Below are positions 24,234 through 34,470 of a stretch of DNA of 64,000 nt, piece after piece. The translations under genes were made by a program, and so were the position numbers. Position 1 is the stretch's first letter; every line of letters begins with the position of its first letter. This DNA is from Flaccisagitta enflata (Eukaryota > Chaetognatha > Sagittoidea > Aphragmophora). Location of the stretch: positions 4,030,001-4,094,000 of the forward strand of contig OZ231127.1 in the NCBI GenBank assembly GCA_965153355.1, given 5' to 3'. The notes under the pieces are model-generated. The model saw nothing but the letters and a program-made list of their open reading frames with translations. It was not told where the DNA came from and made no database searches.

Positions 24234-24690
24234 CATCAATCGCCGCAGCGGCCGCAGTGACGCAGCGACGCAGCCGCAGCGACTACGACAACCCGACGCG
24301 GCAGCAGCTCACACTAGAAGGTTCAAACTCAGCACAATCCCCAATGAGAGGAAGAAGGGGAAGAGGAACGGCCAAACCGGAGCCGAGAAGCAAGAGAAAA
24401 GGAAATTGGAGTTCACTTCCTCCTCCTACTCCCTTCTTCTCCTCTCCCTCCTCCTCCTCAGACTGCCTCCTCATCCCCTGACAGGAAACGATTCAAAGGC
24501 AGAAAAGCGGCAGGGGATATCTACAACCGAGAGGGAGAGAGAGAGAGAGTAGCCGCGGCCTCAGATGCCTCAGCAGACCCTAAATGCAGGAGAGCCGGGA
24601 TCTCAATATACATCTCAAGGGTTTCAGGCTGCTTCTTCCTCGCTAAAGTTGCTCTTTCTCCCCGACTAGCCTACTTCAGTTACAGAGATT
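24234..24690 (+). other. Candidate 5' non-coding exon or promoter-proximal region of spry
   Basis: The sequence CCTTTTTTTTCATTTCAG ends at 24233, a textbook 3' splice site. It is followed by about 450 bp of GC- and CpG-rich DNA (GCCGCAGCGGCCGCAGTGAC, then CCTCCTCCTACTCC) unlike the AT-rich surroundings. Sprouty genes in flies and vertebrates have untranslated leader exons before one main coding exon, so this is a plausible leader exon or CpG-rich promoter. No ATG-initiated frame of note lies in it. The donor is unclear. Inference only. Confidence 0.35.
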
Positions 24691-25077
24691 TAGGAGAAAC
24701 ATGGGCCATGCCGTTATAACCCGAGAGTTTTTTTTATTACGGATTAAACCCGGGAAAAAAGTAAATAAAGAAAATGTCAAAAACGAATTTTAAAAAAACA
24801 AAAACACCCTAAATTTAAAAATGCAACTCCTAAATGTGCATGCATTGGATTTATCATACTTTTGTGGATTATGAACGAAAAAAGATATTGAAAATGCGCG
24901 TCAAATTAAAAAATCGTTCGATACGATCTTTAAAAAAATGTGGAAATGAACGAAATGGATATTTACACAGTTGAATATAATAAAAGACAAAAGACAAAAA
25001 CAGACAAAAAGGAAAAGTAGAAGAAAAAAATAAGTAAAATTCGATATACGCGGATTTTAAAACCGAAACCTTCCAAC

Positions 25078-25216
<139 letters not shown>

Positions 25217-25252
25217 CTCTTTCTGTCTTTCTGTCTCTCTCCCGTTGTGGAT

Positions 25253-25254
25253 AG
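25253..25254 (+). promoter_or_regulatory. Possible 3' splice site (AG) of the spry main exon
   Basis: GTTGTGGATAG follows about 170 nt of nearly pure pyrimidine. Exon sequence would begin TACTGAGCTCTGG, leaving 56 nt of leader before the ATG. Consistent with the single-coding-exon structure usual for Sprouty genes; unverified. Confidence 0.4.
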
Positions 25255-25310
25255 TACTGAGCTCTGGCTCTGGATGGGCCTTCCGCTTGTCCCACGTCCC
25301 CGCACACTCA

Positions 25311-28031
25311 ATGGAGAGTAATGGAGTGCCTCTCCCTCCCAATTCTGCTCCGCCACTCGGATCTAAACTCGCCGTCGCCGCCAACGCTTCGTCGACGGCC
25401 AACGCCACGCGCCGCTCCTTCCGGAAGAAGGCGGCGCCTCCTCCTTTCCCATCGGCGCCTCCGCCGGCGCCTCAACGCCATCTCCAGCCGTCGACGTCTT
25501 CGTTGTCATCGCCATCATCATCATCACCATTACCCTCGTCGACGTTGGAGCAGCTGCATCTGCAGCACCAACCGCAGTATCAGACTGCGGCGCATTCTCA
25601 CGCACGCCTCCAAAGATCCGCATCTGACATGGCGTCAACGGCCTCGAGGAAAGTCGCCGCCGTTTCTGCCACCTCTGCCGCTTCCGGCAATCCTCACTTT
25701 CGACAACAACAACAACAAAAATCATCAAAACATCGAATCGGCAATGATATCCAGATTCACAGTGAGCAACAACAGCAGCAGCAACCACAGCAACTCGTTA
25801 CATCCTCCCTGGGTCGCCGTCGGCCACCCCATCGGCGGATTCCTACGCCGCCTTCTCGAGACTCTCCCCCGGCGCTGCCTCCACGGCGCCCTTTTCCAGC
25901 GCGGCATCCAGGAGGCGCGGTCGCCGTTTCTTCTTCTATGTCGTCTCCTTCGTCACCTACTTCCATCTCCCCACATTCTCCACCCCCAACGCCTTTATCA
26001 ACATCGCCGCCGCCAACGACGACGACGACAACGAGGGATTTTACGTGTCCCGCGACACAAACTGTGCTTCAGTCAACGACTCAAACGCCATGCTTCCAGG
26101 CTTCAAGCTCCCTCGCAACCCAAACCCAAGTCGTTTTCTCAGGGCATCCATCTTCGACTCAGATTCCGCCAAATAACAACCCCAACAACCACATCAACAA
26201 CGGCGCCGTCACTTCCTCTTTATTCTCGTCTCCTCTGTCATCATCATCACCTTCTTCTTCAACAACGACGACAACATATCCAGTTGGGACAACAATATCA
26301 ACGACGACAACAACAACAACAGTTTCGTCAGTTGGGGTGTCTTCGACGGCATCGACAACGACAACATCAACGACGCCAGTGTTGCCTCCCCGTCCGCCGC
26401 CCCGCGAGATGGTCAGTATCGATTCGCCACATCGGCATCGCGCCAAACCCAATGAATATGTCGACAGCCCTCATTTAACGACAACATCGACTTCCGTAGT
26501 GACTATCGATGGGATCGCGTCAATATCTTCGTCGGCTTCCACCTCCATGCATCATCCTCATCAATCCGTAACATCGTCGACGTTATCATCTTCACGCGTG
26601 ACTTCGTCATCATCTCCATCATCTCCATCCTCACCCGCCGTCGTCAACTCGCGCAGCAGCAACGGCAGCAGCAACATCCTCGGCGGTGTCAAAAAGTGCA
26701 AAACTTCTTACACGCGGTCGCCGACCGTTAACAGATCCATGTCCCAGGAAAACCTGGAGAATGCCAGTAGAGACCTGAAACTACGCCAAAGCCAGACCCC
26801 AACCAGTGACGTCCTAGGAGGTCATCCACACCAACAACATCATCATCATCATCATCAACAACATCATAGACATCTTATTCGCAACAACAATCATAATAAC
26901 CGTCATAATAATCATAATAGCGAGGCACCTTCTCCATGCACGGCGAGTAGCGTCGTGATAGCCTCTCGCGGACTCAATCAACAACAACAACAACACGTAT
27001 CCCAAGTCGTTTCAACTCAGCCAGTCATTTCCTCTGGTTTGGAAAAACCTGAATCCTCTATTCTTTCTTCTTCTTCGTCGCCCACCGGCGTCAATAACAA
27101 CAACAACAACAACAGCTCAGCCAGTGACTCATCTTCTTCTTCTTCGTCGTCGTCGTCAACGGCGCCGTTTTCACGAATCGGCGTTGACGGAGGCGTGATA
27201 TCTCAGCAACCGGTGACGGTGGACAGCGTGTACTGTCCCACATGTCATCGATGCACGTGCGAGAAATGTGTCTCGCCGAGATCCTTGCCCAGTGACTGGA
27301 TATGTAAGAAATCGTGTTATTGCTCGGCGGACACGGCCTTGGATTACGCGTCTTGTATGTGTTGCGTCAAGGGTTACTTTTATCATTGCGCCAAAGACTC
27401 TGGGGACGAAGACGCTTCGTGCGCCGACGACCCTTGCTCCTGCGGGGCCCCGCGCTGCTTGTCGCGGTGGGCTTGCATGGGCGTGATCAGTCTGTTTCTG
27501 CCTTGTTTACTCTGTTATTTGCCATTGAAAGCGTGCATCGACGCTGTGGAAGTCTGTTATAATTGTTGTCATCGCCGCGGCTGTCGATGCGCCAAAGATG
27601 GTGGTGGTGGTGGCGGCGGCAAAAATGGCGGAGGAGGAGGCGGGGGTCTCAAGGCTAGCCAAAGCAGAGGAGGAGGAGGAGGAGGCGGTGGTGGTAACGA
27701 CAAAAGGGACAGTTTTAATTCGATGCACAATTCGCGGTCGACGACGTCGATTGTGATTACCCCCGTTGGTGGGGGTGACAGCATCGGAGGAGGAGGAGGA
27801 GGAGGAGGAGGAGGAGGGAGAAGAGGCTCGTTACCAAACTCAATGTCTATCTCGTCGACCTCCGCGATTTTGCCTCATTCCGGGTCAAGAACAAGTGGAA
27901 CTAATCATCACAATCATCATCACAATAATCATCACAATCATCACAATCAAACACATCATAACGACAAAAACACGAAAACCGAATCACCGGACATAAGGGG
28001 AAAATTTCTTATAGAGGCAGAAACTTATTGA
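25311..28031 (+). CDS. spry: Sprouty family protein, 906 residues, single coding exon
   Basis: Inducible intracellular antagonist of receptor tyrosine kinase/Ras-MAPK signalling (FGF, EGF), acting at the inner plasma membrane. The identification rests on the C-terminal Sprouty domain, residues about 641-760, with 25 cysteines in 120 residues. It starts YCPTCHRCTCEKC and includes DWICKKSCYCS, CMCCVKGYFYHC and ISLFLPCLLCYLPLKAC, the hydrophobic palmitoylation/membrane segment. Residues 381-387 read NEYVDSP, the tyrosine motif (Y383) that in Sprouty proteins is phosphorylated and binds Cbl and Grb2. No EVH1 domain, so Sprouty rather than Spred. Very long: vertebrate Sprouty proteins have about 300 residues, Drosophila about 590. 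The excess is low-complexity Ser, Thr, Gln, His, Asn and, after the domain, Gly tracts. Start chosen as the first ATG in the open frame (T at -3, G at +4); M107 has better context (G at -3). Stop TGA. No introns needed. Confidence 0.95.
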   Translation: MESNGVPLPPNSAPPLGSKLAVAANASSTANATRRSFRKKAAPPPFPSAPPPAPQRHLQPSTSSLSSPSSSSPLPSSTLEQLHLQHQPQYQTAAHSHARLQRSASDMASTASRKVAAVSATSAASGNPHFRQQQQQKSSKHRIGNDIQIHSEQQQQQQPQQLVTSSLGRRRPPHRRIPTPPSRDSPPALPPRRPFPARHPGGAVAVSSSMSSPSSPTSISPHSPPPTPLSTSPPPTTTTTTRDFTCPATQTVLQSTTQTPCFQASSSLATQTQVVFSGHPSSTQIPPNNNPNNHINNGAVTSSLFSSPLSSSSPSSSTTTTTYPVGTTISTTTTTTTVSSVGVSSTASTTTTSTTPVLPPRPPPREMVSIDSPHRHRAKPNEYVDSPHLTTTSTSVVTIDGIASISSSASTSMHHPHQSVTSSTLSSSRVTSSSSPSSPSSPAVVNSRSSNGSSNILGGVKKCKTSYTRSPTVNRSMSQENLENASRDLKLRQSQTPTSDVLGGHPHQQHHHHHHQQHHRHLIRNNNHNNRHNNHNSEAPSPCTASSVVIASRGLNQQQQQHVSQVVSTQPVISSGLEKPESSILSSSSSPTGVNNNNNNNSSASDSSSSSSSSSSTAPFSRIGVDGGVISQQPVTVDSVYCPTCHRCTCEKCVSPRSLPSDWICKKSCYCSADTALDYASCMCCVKGYFYHCAKDSGDEDASCADDPCSCGAPRCLSRWACMGVISLFLPCLLCYLPLKACIDAVEVCYNCCHRRGCRCAKDGGGGGGGKNGGGGGGGLKASQSRGGGGGGGGGNDKRDSFNSMHNSRSTTSIVITPVGGGDSIGGGGGGGGGGGRRGSLPNSMSISSTSAILPHSGSRTSGTNHHNHHHNNHHNHHNQTHHNDKNTKTESPDIRGKFLIEAETY
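26451..26471 (+). other. spry: Conserved Sprouty tyrosine motif (Cbl-binding) codons
   Basis: Codons for NEYVDSP (residues 381-387). Human Sprouty proteins carry NEYTEGP or DYIDNPS-type sequences at the equivalent place. It is the only recognisable conserved island in the 640-residue N-terminal region, so it anchors the frame there. Confidence 0.85.
27228..27590 (+). other. spry: Sprouty domain coding segment
   Basis: Residues about 640-760. Cysteine spacing and the WxCMGVISLFLPCLLCYLPLK stretch match the family. The end HRRGCRC corresponds to HRPGCRC of vertebrate proteins. The glycine- and histidine-rich tail that follows has no counterpart in the family members I know. Confidence 0.95.
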
Positions 28032-28146
28032 CAGTTTTATATGTTATAATAATTATTTACTGACACATATATGATATTATGAAAGTTTTTTTTTTCTCTC
28101 CATTTTCCAAAGACACACGAGTGTACTCATTTTTTTTTATCTTTCT

Positions 28147-28219
28147 TTAGGGAGGGGAGGCAGGGAGGGGGGAGAAAGACAAGGGAGGAGAGCCGGGGGA
28201 GGGGGGGAGGGGGGAGAGA
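28147..28219 (+). other. G-rich tract able to form G-quadruplexes
   Basis: Contains GGGAGGGGAGGCAGGGAGGG and GGGGGAGGGGGGGAGGGGGG, well above four closely spaced G3+ runs on the sense strand, 115-190 nt after the spry stop codon. Confidence 0.8.
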
Positions 28220-28431
28220 CAACAAATACGTCGTTCGAAACTTTTTTTTTGTATCTCACATCATTGAGCAAACTTGCACGCAATTTTTTCTCCTTCCCTG
28301 ATCATCCCGAGATCTATCTTTTTACTTTCATTCGTCATCTTTTGTCTACTGACTCTTTTTTTCTCTCTGTCTATCCCATTTTAATTTCATATGTCTGTTT
28401 ATTTGTCTGTCTGTCTGTCTCACCGTCTGTT

Positions 28432-28469
<38 letters not shown>

Positions 28470-28639
28470 CTCTTGATACTTCTACGTTTCTGTCTTACCT
28501 CTCAATTTGATACTTGACAACGGACCTGTTATTATAATAAGACGGATGAAAACAATGTCTTCATTGTCTTTCATTCAGTCATTGAATCTTCCATCTACGC
28601 ATCCGGCATAATAATCCTGTAAGTCTGTCTGTCTCTCTC

Positions 28640-28721
28640 TTTCGCTCTCTCTCTCTCTCTTTCTTTGTTTCTTTCTTTGTTTCTTTGTTTCTTTCTGTCT
28701 GTCTGTCTGTCTGTCTTTCTT

Positions 28722-28765
<44 letters not shown>
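28640..28765. repeat. (CT)n/(CTTT)n/(CTGT)n microsatellite
   Basis: Compound pyrimidine repeat of CT, TTTC and CTGT units. Confidence 0.93.
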
Positions 28766-28768
<3 letters not shown>

Positions 28769-29456
28769 GTCTTACTCTCCCACAAAAACAAATTCTGAAG
28801 AACATTATTCTTTACTAAAGAATTCTAAATTTAGACATTTTGACAGTGAGTCTGGCCACTTTGTCTTAGACTGCCCTTTTTTTTTTCAAAATGAAAAACT
28901 GTAATCCAAATTTAAAGAAAACATTTTTTTGTCTATGTTAACAAACAATGGAAACTAAGCTCTATTTTCCCCTACTCCCTCTGGGTGGTTAAAATGGCGG
29001 TTCCGTGTTTAAAATCTCCGGTGTACGCTTACAGCGCTGTTGAGCGTCGACAGATCGTTTTCTACGACATGCAAAGATGGCGGGATGGTTACTGTGTGAA
29101 GGTCATATATGGTGCGCAGAAATTGATAACTCATGTCACAATCATCAGGATTTTTGTCGATTTAGTAGTGGTTTGATATATACATATCAAGATTTTCATT
29201 TTGTTGCCTGTTGTGCAGCAGATATTCAATTCATTTTATTTCTCTTATTAAAAAATTTCCATACGGTATGTAAACATTATTGATACGATATGGGATACTT
29301 TCAAGTTTTGCGCATCATGAGTTGTTACCTAGAGTGCATGCTTTTGATTGATATTCTTTTATGATAGTGGGAATGAGGGGATCCATGAGTTAACTCTTGA
29401 CTTCGGTTCCATGATATGTCATCTAATTATGTCTCTGTGATACATTCATATTGATT

Positions 29457-29458
<2 letters not shown>

Positions 29459-29502
<44 letters not shown>
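29459..29502. repeat. (CT)n microsatellite
   Basis: 44 bp pure CT. Confidence 0.96.
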
Positions 29503-29505
<3 letters not shown>

Positions 29506-30474
29506 CTCCTGGAACTTTATTTGCATGTAAGAATAGATTTGCACTTTTAAAATGGTAACCTAAAAATTGATTTTTAATTTTAACTCACTCTCTCTTCGAT
29601 TTGAGGAGTTAAGAATAAAACAAGTAGTGATTTTTTTATTATCGAATTACCATCAAAATATCCATTGATCTTCTAACAAGCGAATGAAAGAAAGAATTGC
29701 GAAAGATCCTTCAAAGTCGTTTGCAAAGACAAATGAAGAAAAAAAAACAAACAAACAAATAAACAGGATTCTTAACATTATTGAATTTTATCGATTTGAT
29801 CTAACAGTTTTGTTCTTTCAATTTTGTTCTATCAATATGATCTATATGATCTAACAATCAAAAAGAGAATGTTTATTTTCTTTCGCGATTCATTTCTTTC
29901 AATCAAATTTAGATTTTTGAGATTTGTGACAATGGGATCTTGAATTGCGGATCCCCATTGAAAAGTAAGCATAGCTTTAAAAAAAAAGAAAAGAAAAGAG
30001 ATCTATTATATGAAAAAAGAAAACAAACTAGAAAACAAACCAACCCAAACATCTGTACAAAGTGATACTGACCGAATGACGTGCATCCGTTTTTTTTTGT
30101 AAATAGCCTTTCATTAACATGTTTAGCAAGTTTGACGGATCCAAAAATTCTCTCTTTCTCCAAAAAATGCGCCTCTCTCTCTTTTTTCATTTTTGTTCTT
30201 CATCATTGAATCATATTGACATATTTATTGTTACTACTCGATCCATTGTCTTGAAATGCTGATAAACTGGCAAAAGAAATATTGATATATTTATTTGTGA
30301 ATCAACATACGGAGGAACAGAAAATAAAAAAAACGTTAGCTCAATGTTTTTTTTTATTATTTGATAAGTGTGCATAAAGAAATTGAAAAGGGGTATGTGA
30401 AAAAGTAGTAGAGGCGAGAGAAGTAGACAAAGAATGGAGAAGATGAAAAAGAGGAAATCGAAGAAGGAAGAAAA

Positions 30475-30835
30475 GTTACAAAAGCATCAGATGGTCAGCG
30501 GTACCCCTGCCCTGCTGGAATAATTTAAGATTAAGATTGAGGGAGGGTAGAAGGCAGCGGCTTTGAAGGGATTAATAACTTTATGCTTTCACACACATGG
30601 GGAATTTTCTTCTCCTCCTCTTTGGCAGATATTCACTGGTTTTGGCAAAATTTGGCTAAATTCGGTAAAATTTAGCAGAAATTGGCAGAATTTAGCTGGA
30701 TTTAGCAGAATTAGTAAAATTTTGAAGAATTTAATAGAATATGGCAAGATTTGGCAGAATTGGGGGAAAGAGAAAAAATTCCCCAACGAGAGAAAGCATA
30801 GGTCATCGACCCCTATGGGGCCGCTGCCCGAAAAG
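30475..30835 (+). mobile_element. HP6 element with GGCAGAATTT core
   Basis: GATGGTCAGCGGTACCCCTG near the 5' end, AGGCAGCGGCTTTGAAGG, CTTTATGCTTTCACACACAT, a core of about 10-bp GGCAGAATTTAGC-like units (30625-30765), AAAGCATAGGTCATCGACC and CCTATGGGGCCGCTGCCC. First interspersed element after the spry locus. Confidence 0.85.
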
Positions 30836-31380
30836 GGGAAGATGAAGAAAAAAAAGAAGAGGAAATGGGAAATTATAGAAAGAAGTGTATGGAGGAGAAG
30901 GAGAAGAAAAATGAAGAGAAAAAAAGAAGGTAGAAAGAAGAAGAGGATGACAATGAAGAAGAAGAAGAAGATGAAGAAGAAGAAGAAGATGAAGATGAAG
31001 ATGAAGAAGAAGAAGAAGAGGGACAAGAAGGAGTTTAAGATCTGAAGTTACAGAAAGAGGTATATGGAGGAGAGAAAGGAGAAGAAAAATTAGAAGAAAG
31101 ACAAGAAAAATATTAAGAAGGAATTAAAAACAGATTTAGAAGGAAGAAAGGAAAAGAAAAAGAAGTAAAGTTAAAGAAGTAAAGTTAAAGAAAGAGAAAT
31201 AAGGAGGAGAAAAATCAGGAGAGAAAAGAAGAAAAAGATTTGAAAGAAAGTAAGGAAAAATAAAGATTTAGAAGGAAGAAAGAAAAAGAAGAGAAATGAG
31301 AAAAGTAGGAAGAGAAGAGGAAGAGGAAGACAAAGAAAAAGGAGAAAAATACGTTAAAAAAGAAAGGGAGAGGGAACCTT
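30836..31380. repeat. Purine-rich AAG/GAGAA tract
   Basis: Degenerate AAG, AGG and AAAGAAG sequence with one purer block at 30955-31020. Lys/Arg-rich and Phe-rich frames are artefacts. Confidence 0.85.
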
Positions 31381-31550
31381 TGGCCGGGTCCTGGCGATAA
31401 ACGCTCTTCAAGTATAAAATGCGGCTATGAATCACTTTATTTAGTCAAACCGAGCTTTCAGTTTTTGTGATAAGGTGTTTTCCTTTTATCGGTCTGCCTG
31501 AGTCACTGAGTCACTTTCGGGTTTTTGTCCAATTTTGCACACATGCACAG

Positions 31551-31740
31551 AAAAACAAGGCCGGTTACACAACTAACCCAGTTGCGTGCGGGTGGGCAGG
31601 GGCCATATTTGAGGTCACTTGATCATTTGGGCAGGAGCCGTGAGGTCTAAAAATAAAAATCATAAAAAAAGTAGTGTGACCGACCGACCGACTGACGGAC
31701 TGACATAGCAAGGTGTAGAGTCGCGTGCTACGCGACCTAA
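31551..31740 (+). mobile_element. HP1 element
   Basis: AAAACAAGGCCGGTTACACA, GTTGCGTGCGGGTGGGCAGG, GCCATATTTGAGGTCACTTG, GACCGACCGACC core, GTAGAGTCGCGTGCTACGCG. An HP2 copy follows immediately. Confidence 0.9.
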
Positions 31741-31981
31741 GCAAGTGACGCGGGGGTCACAATACTGTTGCGGACGGGTGGGCAGGGGCAGCCGACCCCC
31801 AGCCTCACTCCAACCCCCTTCCCACACACTACCATTTGCCCACACACATCCAATGACAACTACAGAATTGTAAAATGCGCGTTTCTCGCATTTTCAACTC
31901 GAGCGTGACGGACGGACCGACCAACGGACCAACCAACGGACGGACAAAGCCTCTTATAGAGTTGCGTGTCCGCAACTAAAA
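31741..31981 (+). mobile_element. HP2 element, GTTGCGGAC stem class
   Basis: CAAGTGACGCGGGGGTCACA, GTTGCGGACGGGTGGGCAGG, TGCGCGTTTCTCGC, GACGGACGGACCGACCAACG core, GACAAAGCCTCTTATAGA and hairpin GTTGCGTGTCCGCAAC. The motif GTTGCGGAC and the arm GTCCGCAAC are perfectly complementary. Confidence 0.9.
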
Positions 31982-32101
31982 AGAATGAAAGTAAGGAGAG
32001 TGGTAGGACAAAGTAGAGAGGGGAATATCATAGAATGATGGCAGTAATGCAAGGCCGCTTACTTGGTTGAGCGAAGTAACACTTGTTTTCAGATGATTGA
32101 C

Positions 32102-32305
32102 AAACAAGGCCTGCTACACGGCTACCGAAGTCGCGTGCGGGTGGGCAGGGGCTATATTTGAGGTCACCAGACCATTTTGGCAGGAGCGGTGATGTCAAAA
32201 AAAAAAATCATAAAAAAAAGTAAAGTGTGACGGACCAACCAATCGACCAACCGACCGACCAATGGACAAAGCGGGTTGTAGAGTCACGTGCACGCGACTA
32301 AAAAG
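32102..32305 (+). mobile_element. HP1 element
   Basis: AAACAAGGCCTGCTACACGG, GTCGCGTGCGGGTGGGCAGG, GAGGTCACCAGACC, GTAAAGTGTGACGG, GACAAAGCGGGTTGTAGA and hairpin GTCACGTGCACGCGAC. Complete. Confidence 0.92.
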
Positions 32306-32560
32306 CAAGCAAAAATTGCATAAAATGCATACTCTAGCTCAGGTTTGCCCAGTCGTACGAAATTTTTTACTGAAGTTAGAATAAATCTGTGGCCTTGGTC
32401 AAAATTTCATCGCTACGGGCCAAAAAAAATGCTTTTTTTACACTTTTTGCTTTCTTTTTTTTTTTGTCAATAAGCTCTCAACAGGTGTTAGTGCAATTCA
32501 AATGTTGGAGAATGAATTCGTGTAGTTCGGGTGCAAAAGAATAATGGCAGAGTGATATGT

Positions 32561-33029
32561 GATAGTTGCAAAAGCGTAAAACTGTCAGCTCTACCTGATG
32601 CCCCCAAGTAAGTGTATGTGGGGATGCGATGATGAGTGGGGTAGCGGCTCTGGAGGGGCTCATGACTTATCATTCCATATTGGGAAAATAAGGGGTCTTA
32701 AGGACCTGACTTGAGGTCCAAGGGGCCTGATTTGAGGTCTAAGATGCCTGATTTGAGGTTTTAGAGGCCTTATTTTAGTCTTAATAGAGGTTAATTGGGT
32801 TCAGGGGAATTGCTCTGAGGCTTGTTTTAAGATCTGAAAGACCTGATTGTCCTGATTAAGGATCTAAGAGGCCTGATTTTAGGCCTGCAAGGACTGATTT
32901 TTGGTCTGATTTTAGGTTTGAAAGGCCTGGTTTGAGGCTGGGGAGGGTGACAATTGAAATTGTAAGCTGGAGAAAGTTGTCCAATGTGGAATCATAAGTC
33001 ATCGGCCCCTCTGGGGCCGCTGCCCAAAA
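32561..33029 (+). mobile_element. HP6 element, diverged
   Basis: TAGTTGCAAAAGCGTAAAAC, GTCAGCTCTACCTGATGCCC, GTAGCGGCTCTGGAGGGGCT, core units of AAGGGGCCTGATTTGAGGTC (32690-32940), AATCATAAGTCATCGGCC and CCTCTGGGGCCGCTGCCC. Confidence 0.85.
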
Positions 33030-33170
33030 AATGGATGGCGTTGCCCGTTTTCTCACAATATTTTCAAAAAGATTATATTAAAGAGGACAGCAGCCTTGAA
33101 AAGGCTAGTGACCTGTGCGTGCAAATAGATATTGATGCCAAGACTTTCTTAACTTGGGCAAAGGATTAGA

Positions 33171-33270
33171 ACAAAGCCAAATACACGGCTACCCAGTACC
33201 CAAGCCGCATGCAGGTGGGCAAGGGCAACGATGAAAAAGGTTTACCATGTCGTCCATGCGACTAAAAAAA
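33171..33270 (+). mobile_element. HP1 element, core-less 100-bp copy
   Basis: ACAAAGCCAAATACACGGCT, GCCGCATGCAGGTGGGCAAG and then directly CGTCCATGCGACTAAAAAA. No microsatellite core at all. CATGCGAC can pair with the 5' GCCGCATG at seven of eight positions. Confidence 0.75.
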
Positions 33271-33444
33271 CGATGGAGTGGAAGATAGGGAAATTACTAT
33301 CTTCACAAATAAAATCTTTCCAGCTAAAAACCAACCATCAACTTTGATAATGTGCTGCTCCTGATTAAACAAAGCTACTGACCTCAGATTGGTCCCATTT
33401 TTGATGTCGTCGCTTTGTTCGGTTAGGAGCATCAGGTGGAAAGA

Positions 33445-33606
33445 TTTTTAGTCGCGGACACGCGACTCTACACCTTGCCGTGTCGGTAGGTATGTCGGTC
33501 GGTCCGTCGGTCGGTCCGTCACATTCTTGAATTCCGAGCGTTTTTCGCATTACTGCTCCTGCCCAACCGTCCGCGACTGGATTGCCGTGTATCCGGCCTT
33601 GTTTTT
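33445..33606 (-). mobile_element. HP1-like element, GGAC stem class
   Basis: Plus-strand TTTTTAGTCGCGGACACGCG, CTACACCTTGCCGTGTC, GTCGGTCC core, GCTCCTGCCCAACC, GTCCGCGACTGG, CCGTGTATCCGGCCTTG. The hairpin arm and 5' motif both carry the GTCCGC variant. Confidence 0.9.
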
Positions 33607-33943
33607 GTGAAGATAGGGCCATTGTCAAAAAGCTAAAAGAGGGCGGTGGTTCAGAATCATTGATGAGGTGGTTAAGATTCATTTCCTAGTCTGGACAAGG
33701 GATATCAATAAGATTCATGTAGTATTTCAAGTAGATTTCAAGTAGTAATTCTAAGCTTTTAACTAAAGATACATGTAGTATTTTTAAGTAGTATTTCTAA
33801 ATTTTTAACAAAAGAATAGTATTTCTTATCATTGTATTCATATTGTTATTTCTATATCTTTATTCACTTAAAGAATAAAGAACACTTTAAGAGAATTTGA
33901 TCCTCAAAAAAGGCAAAACAATTTTAGAACACCTAGGCTGTGT
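33607..33943. other. No gene seen
   Basis: AT-rich, with several imperfect AGTAGTATTTCTAA-like repeats at 33715-33830. Confidence 0.5.
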
Positions 33944-34248
33944 TCAAACAAGCCTGACCAGGCAACGATGCGTCCGGACTGTGTCTCCGCTTGTATTGAT
34001 TGATCATGTGACATATACGGAGAGACAGATGGACAAACAGACTGATGAAACAACTGAGTAGTAAAGGAGACTCTGAAAACATGTTGTTTGATCATTTGTT
34101 TCAGTATAGGATCTCACCGTGGCCAAAAACAGCCGAAAAACGCGTTTTTTGCACAGGCGTAACGGACGAACCGACAGACGGACGGACGGATGGACGGACG
34201 GACAGACCCTCTTATAGAGATGCGTTCCTGACGAACGCATCTAAAAAG
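33944..34248 (+). mobile_element. HP5 element
   Basis: CAAACAAGCCTGACCAGGCA, GATGCGTCCGGAC, GATCATGTGACATATACGG, ATGTTGTTTGATCATTTGTT, GCCAAAAACAGCCGAAAAAC, GGACGGACGG core, CCTCTTATAGAGATGCGTTC and GACGAACGCATC. The 5' motif GATGCGTCC pairs with GAACGCATC at 8 of 9 positions. Confidence 0.92.
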
Positions 34249-34470
34249 GGTATCACTTTATGTAAAAGAAAGTGTGCATTCTATGGGATGTTGACAAAGA
34301 CTAAGAGCCAAGACGTAAGTATCCTAAAATATCGAGGAAAGTAACCTTCCCCTATCTCAACTTGATACTGGCAACCAACCGATTGTCTCATTTATTGACT
34401 ACATCCACTTCTGATCAATGATTACAGACTTACAGAGATCACAAAGATGCAACAGTTTGAAGGTTGCCCA

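Larger units (their letters stand above)
28032..30340 (+). other. spry 3' flank and probable 3' UTR
   Basis: AT-rich with CT microsatellites at 28436-28465, 28640-28765 and 29459-29502. AATAAA polyadenylation hexamers occur at 29614, 29758 and 30323, the first about 1.6 kb past the stop. Many ATTTA-like strings are present, but composition alone explains them. No other gene seen; short frames at 28985-29176 and 29909-30190 lack support. Confidence 0.4.

Noticed and set aside
24257-24481. Possible small basic protein upstream of spry
   Set aside because: The frame opens at GTG, not ATG, and has no recognisable domain; a leader exon or promoter is more likely.
25363-27784. Minus-strand and other-frame ORFs inside spry
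   Set aside because: Shadows of a low-complexity coding exon; none carries a domain. The one with a good ATG context is listed as a low-interest finding.
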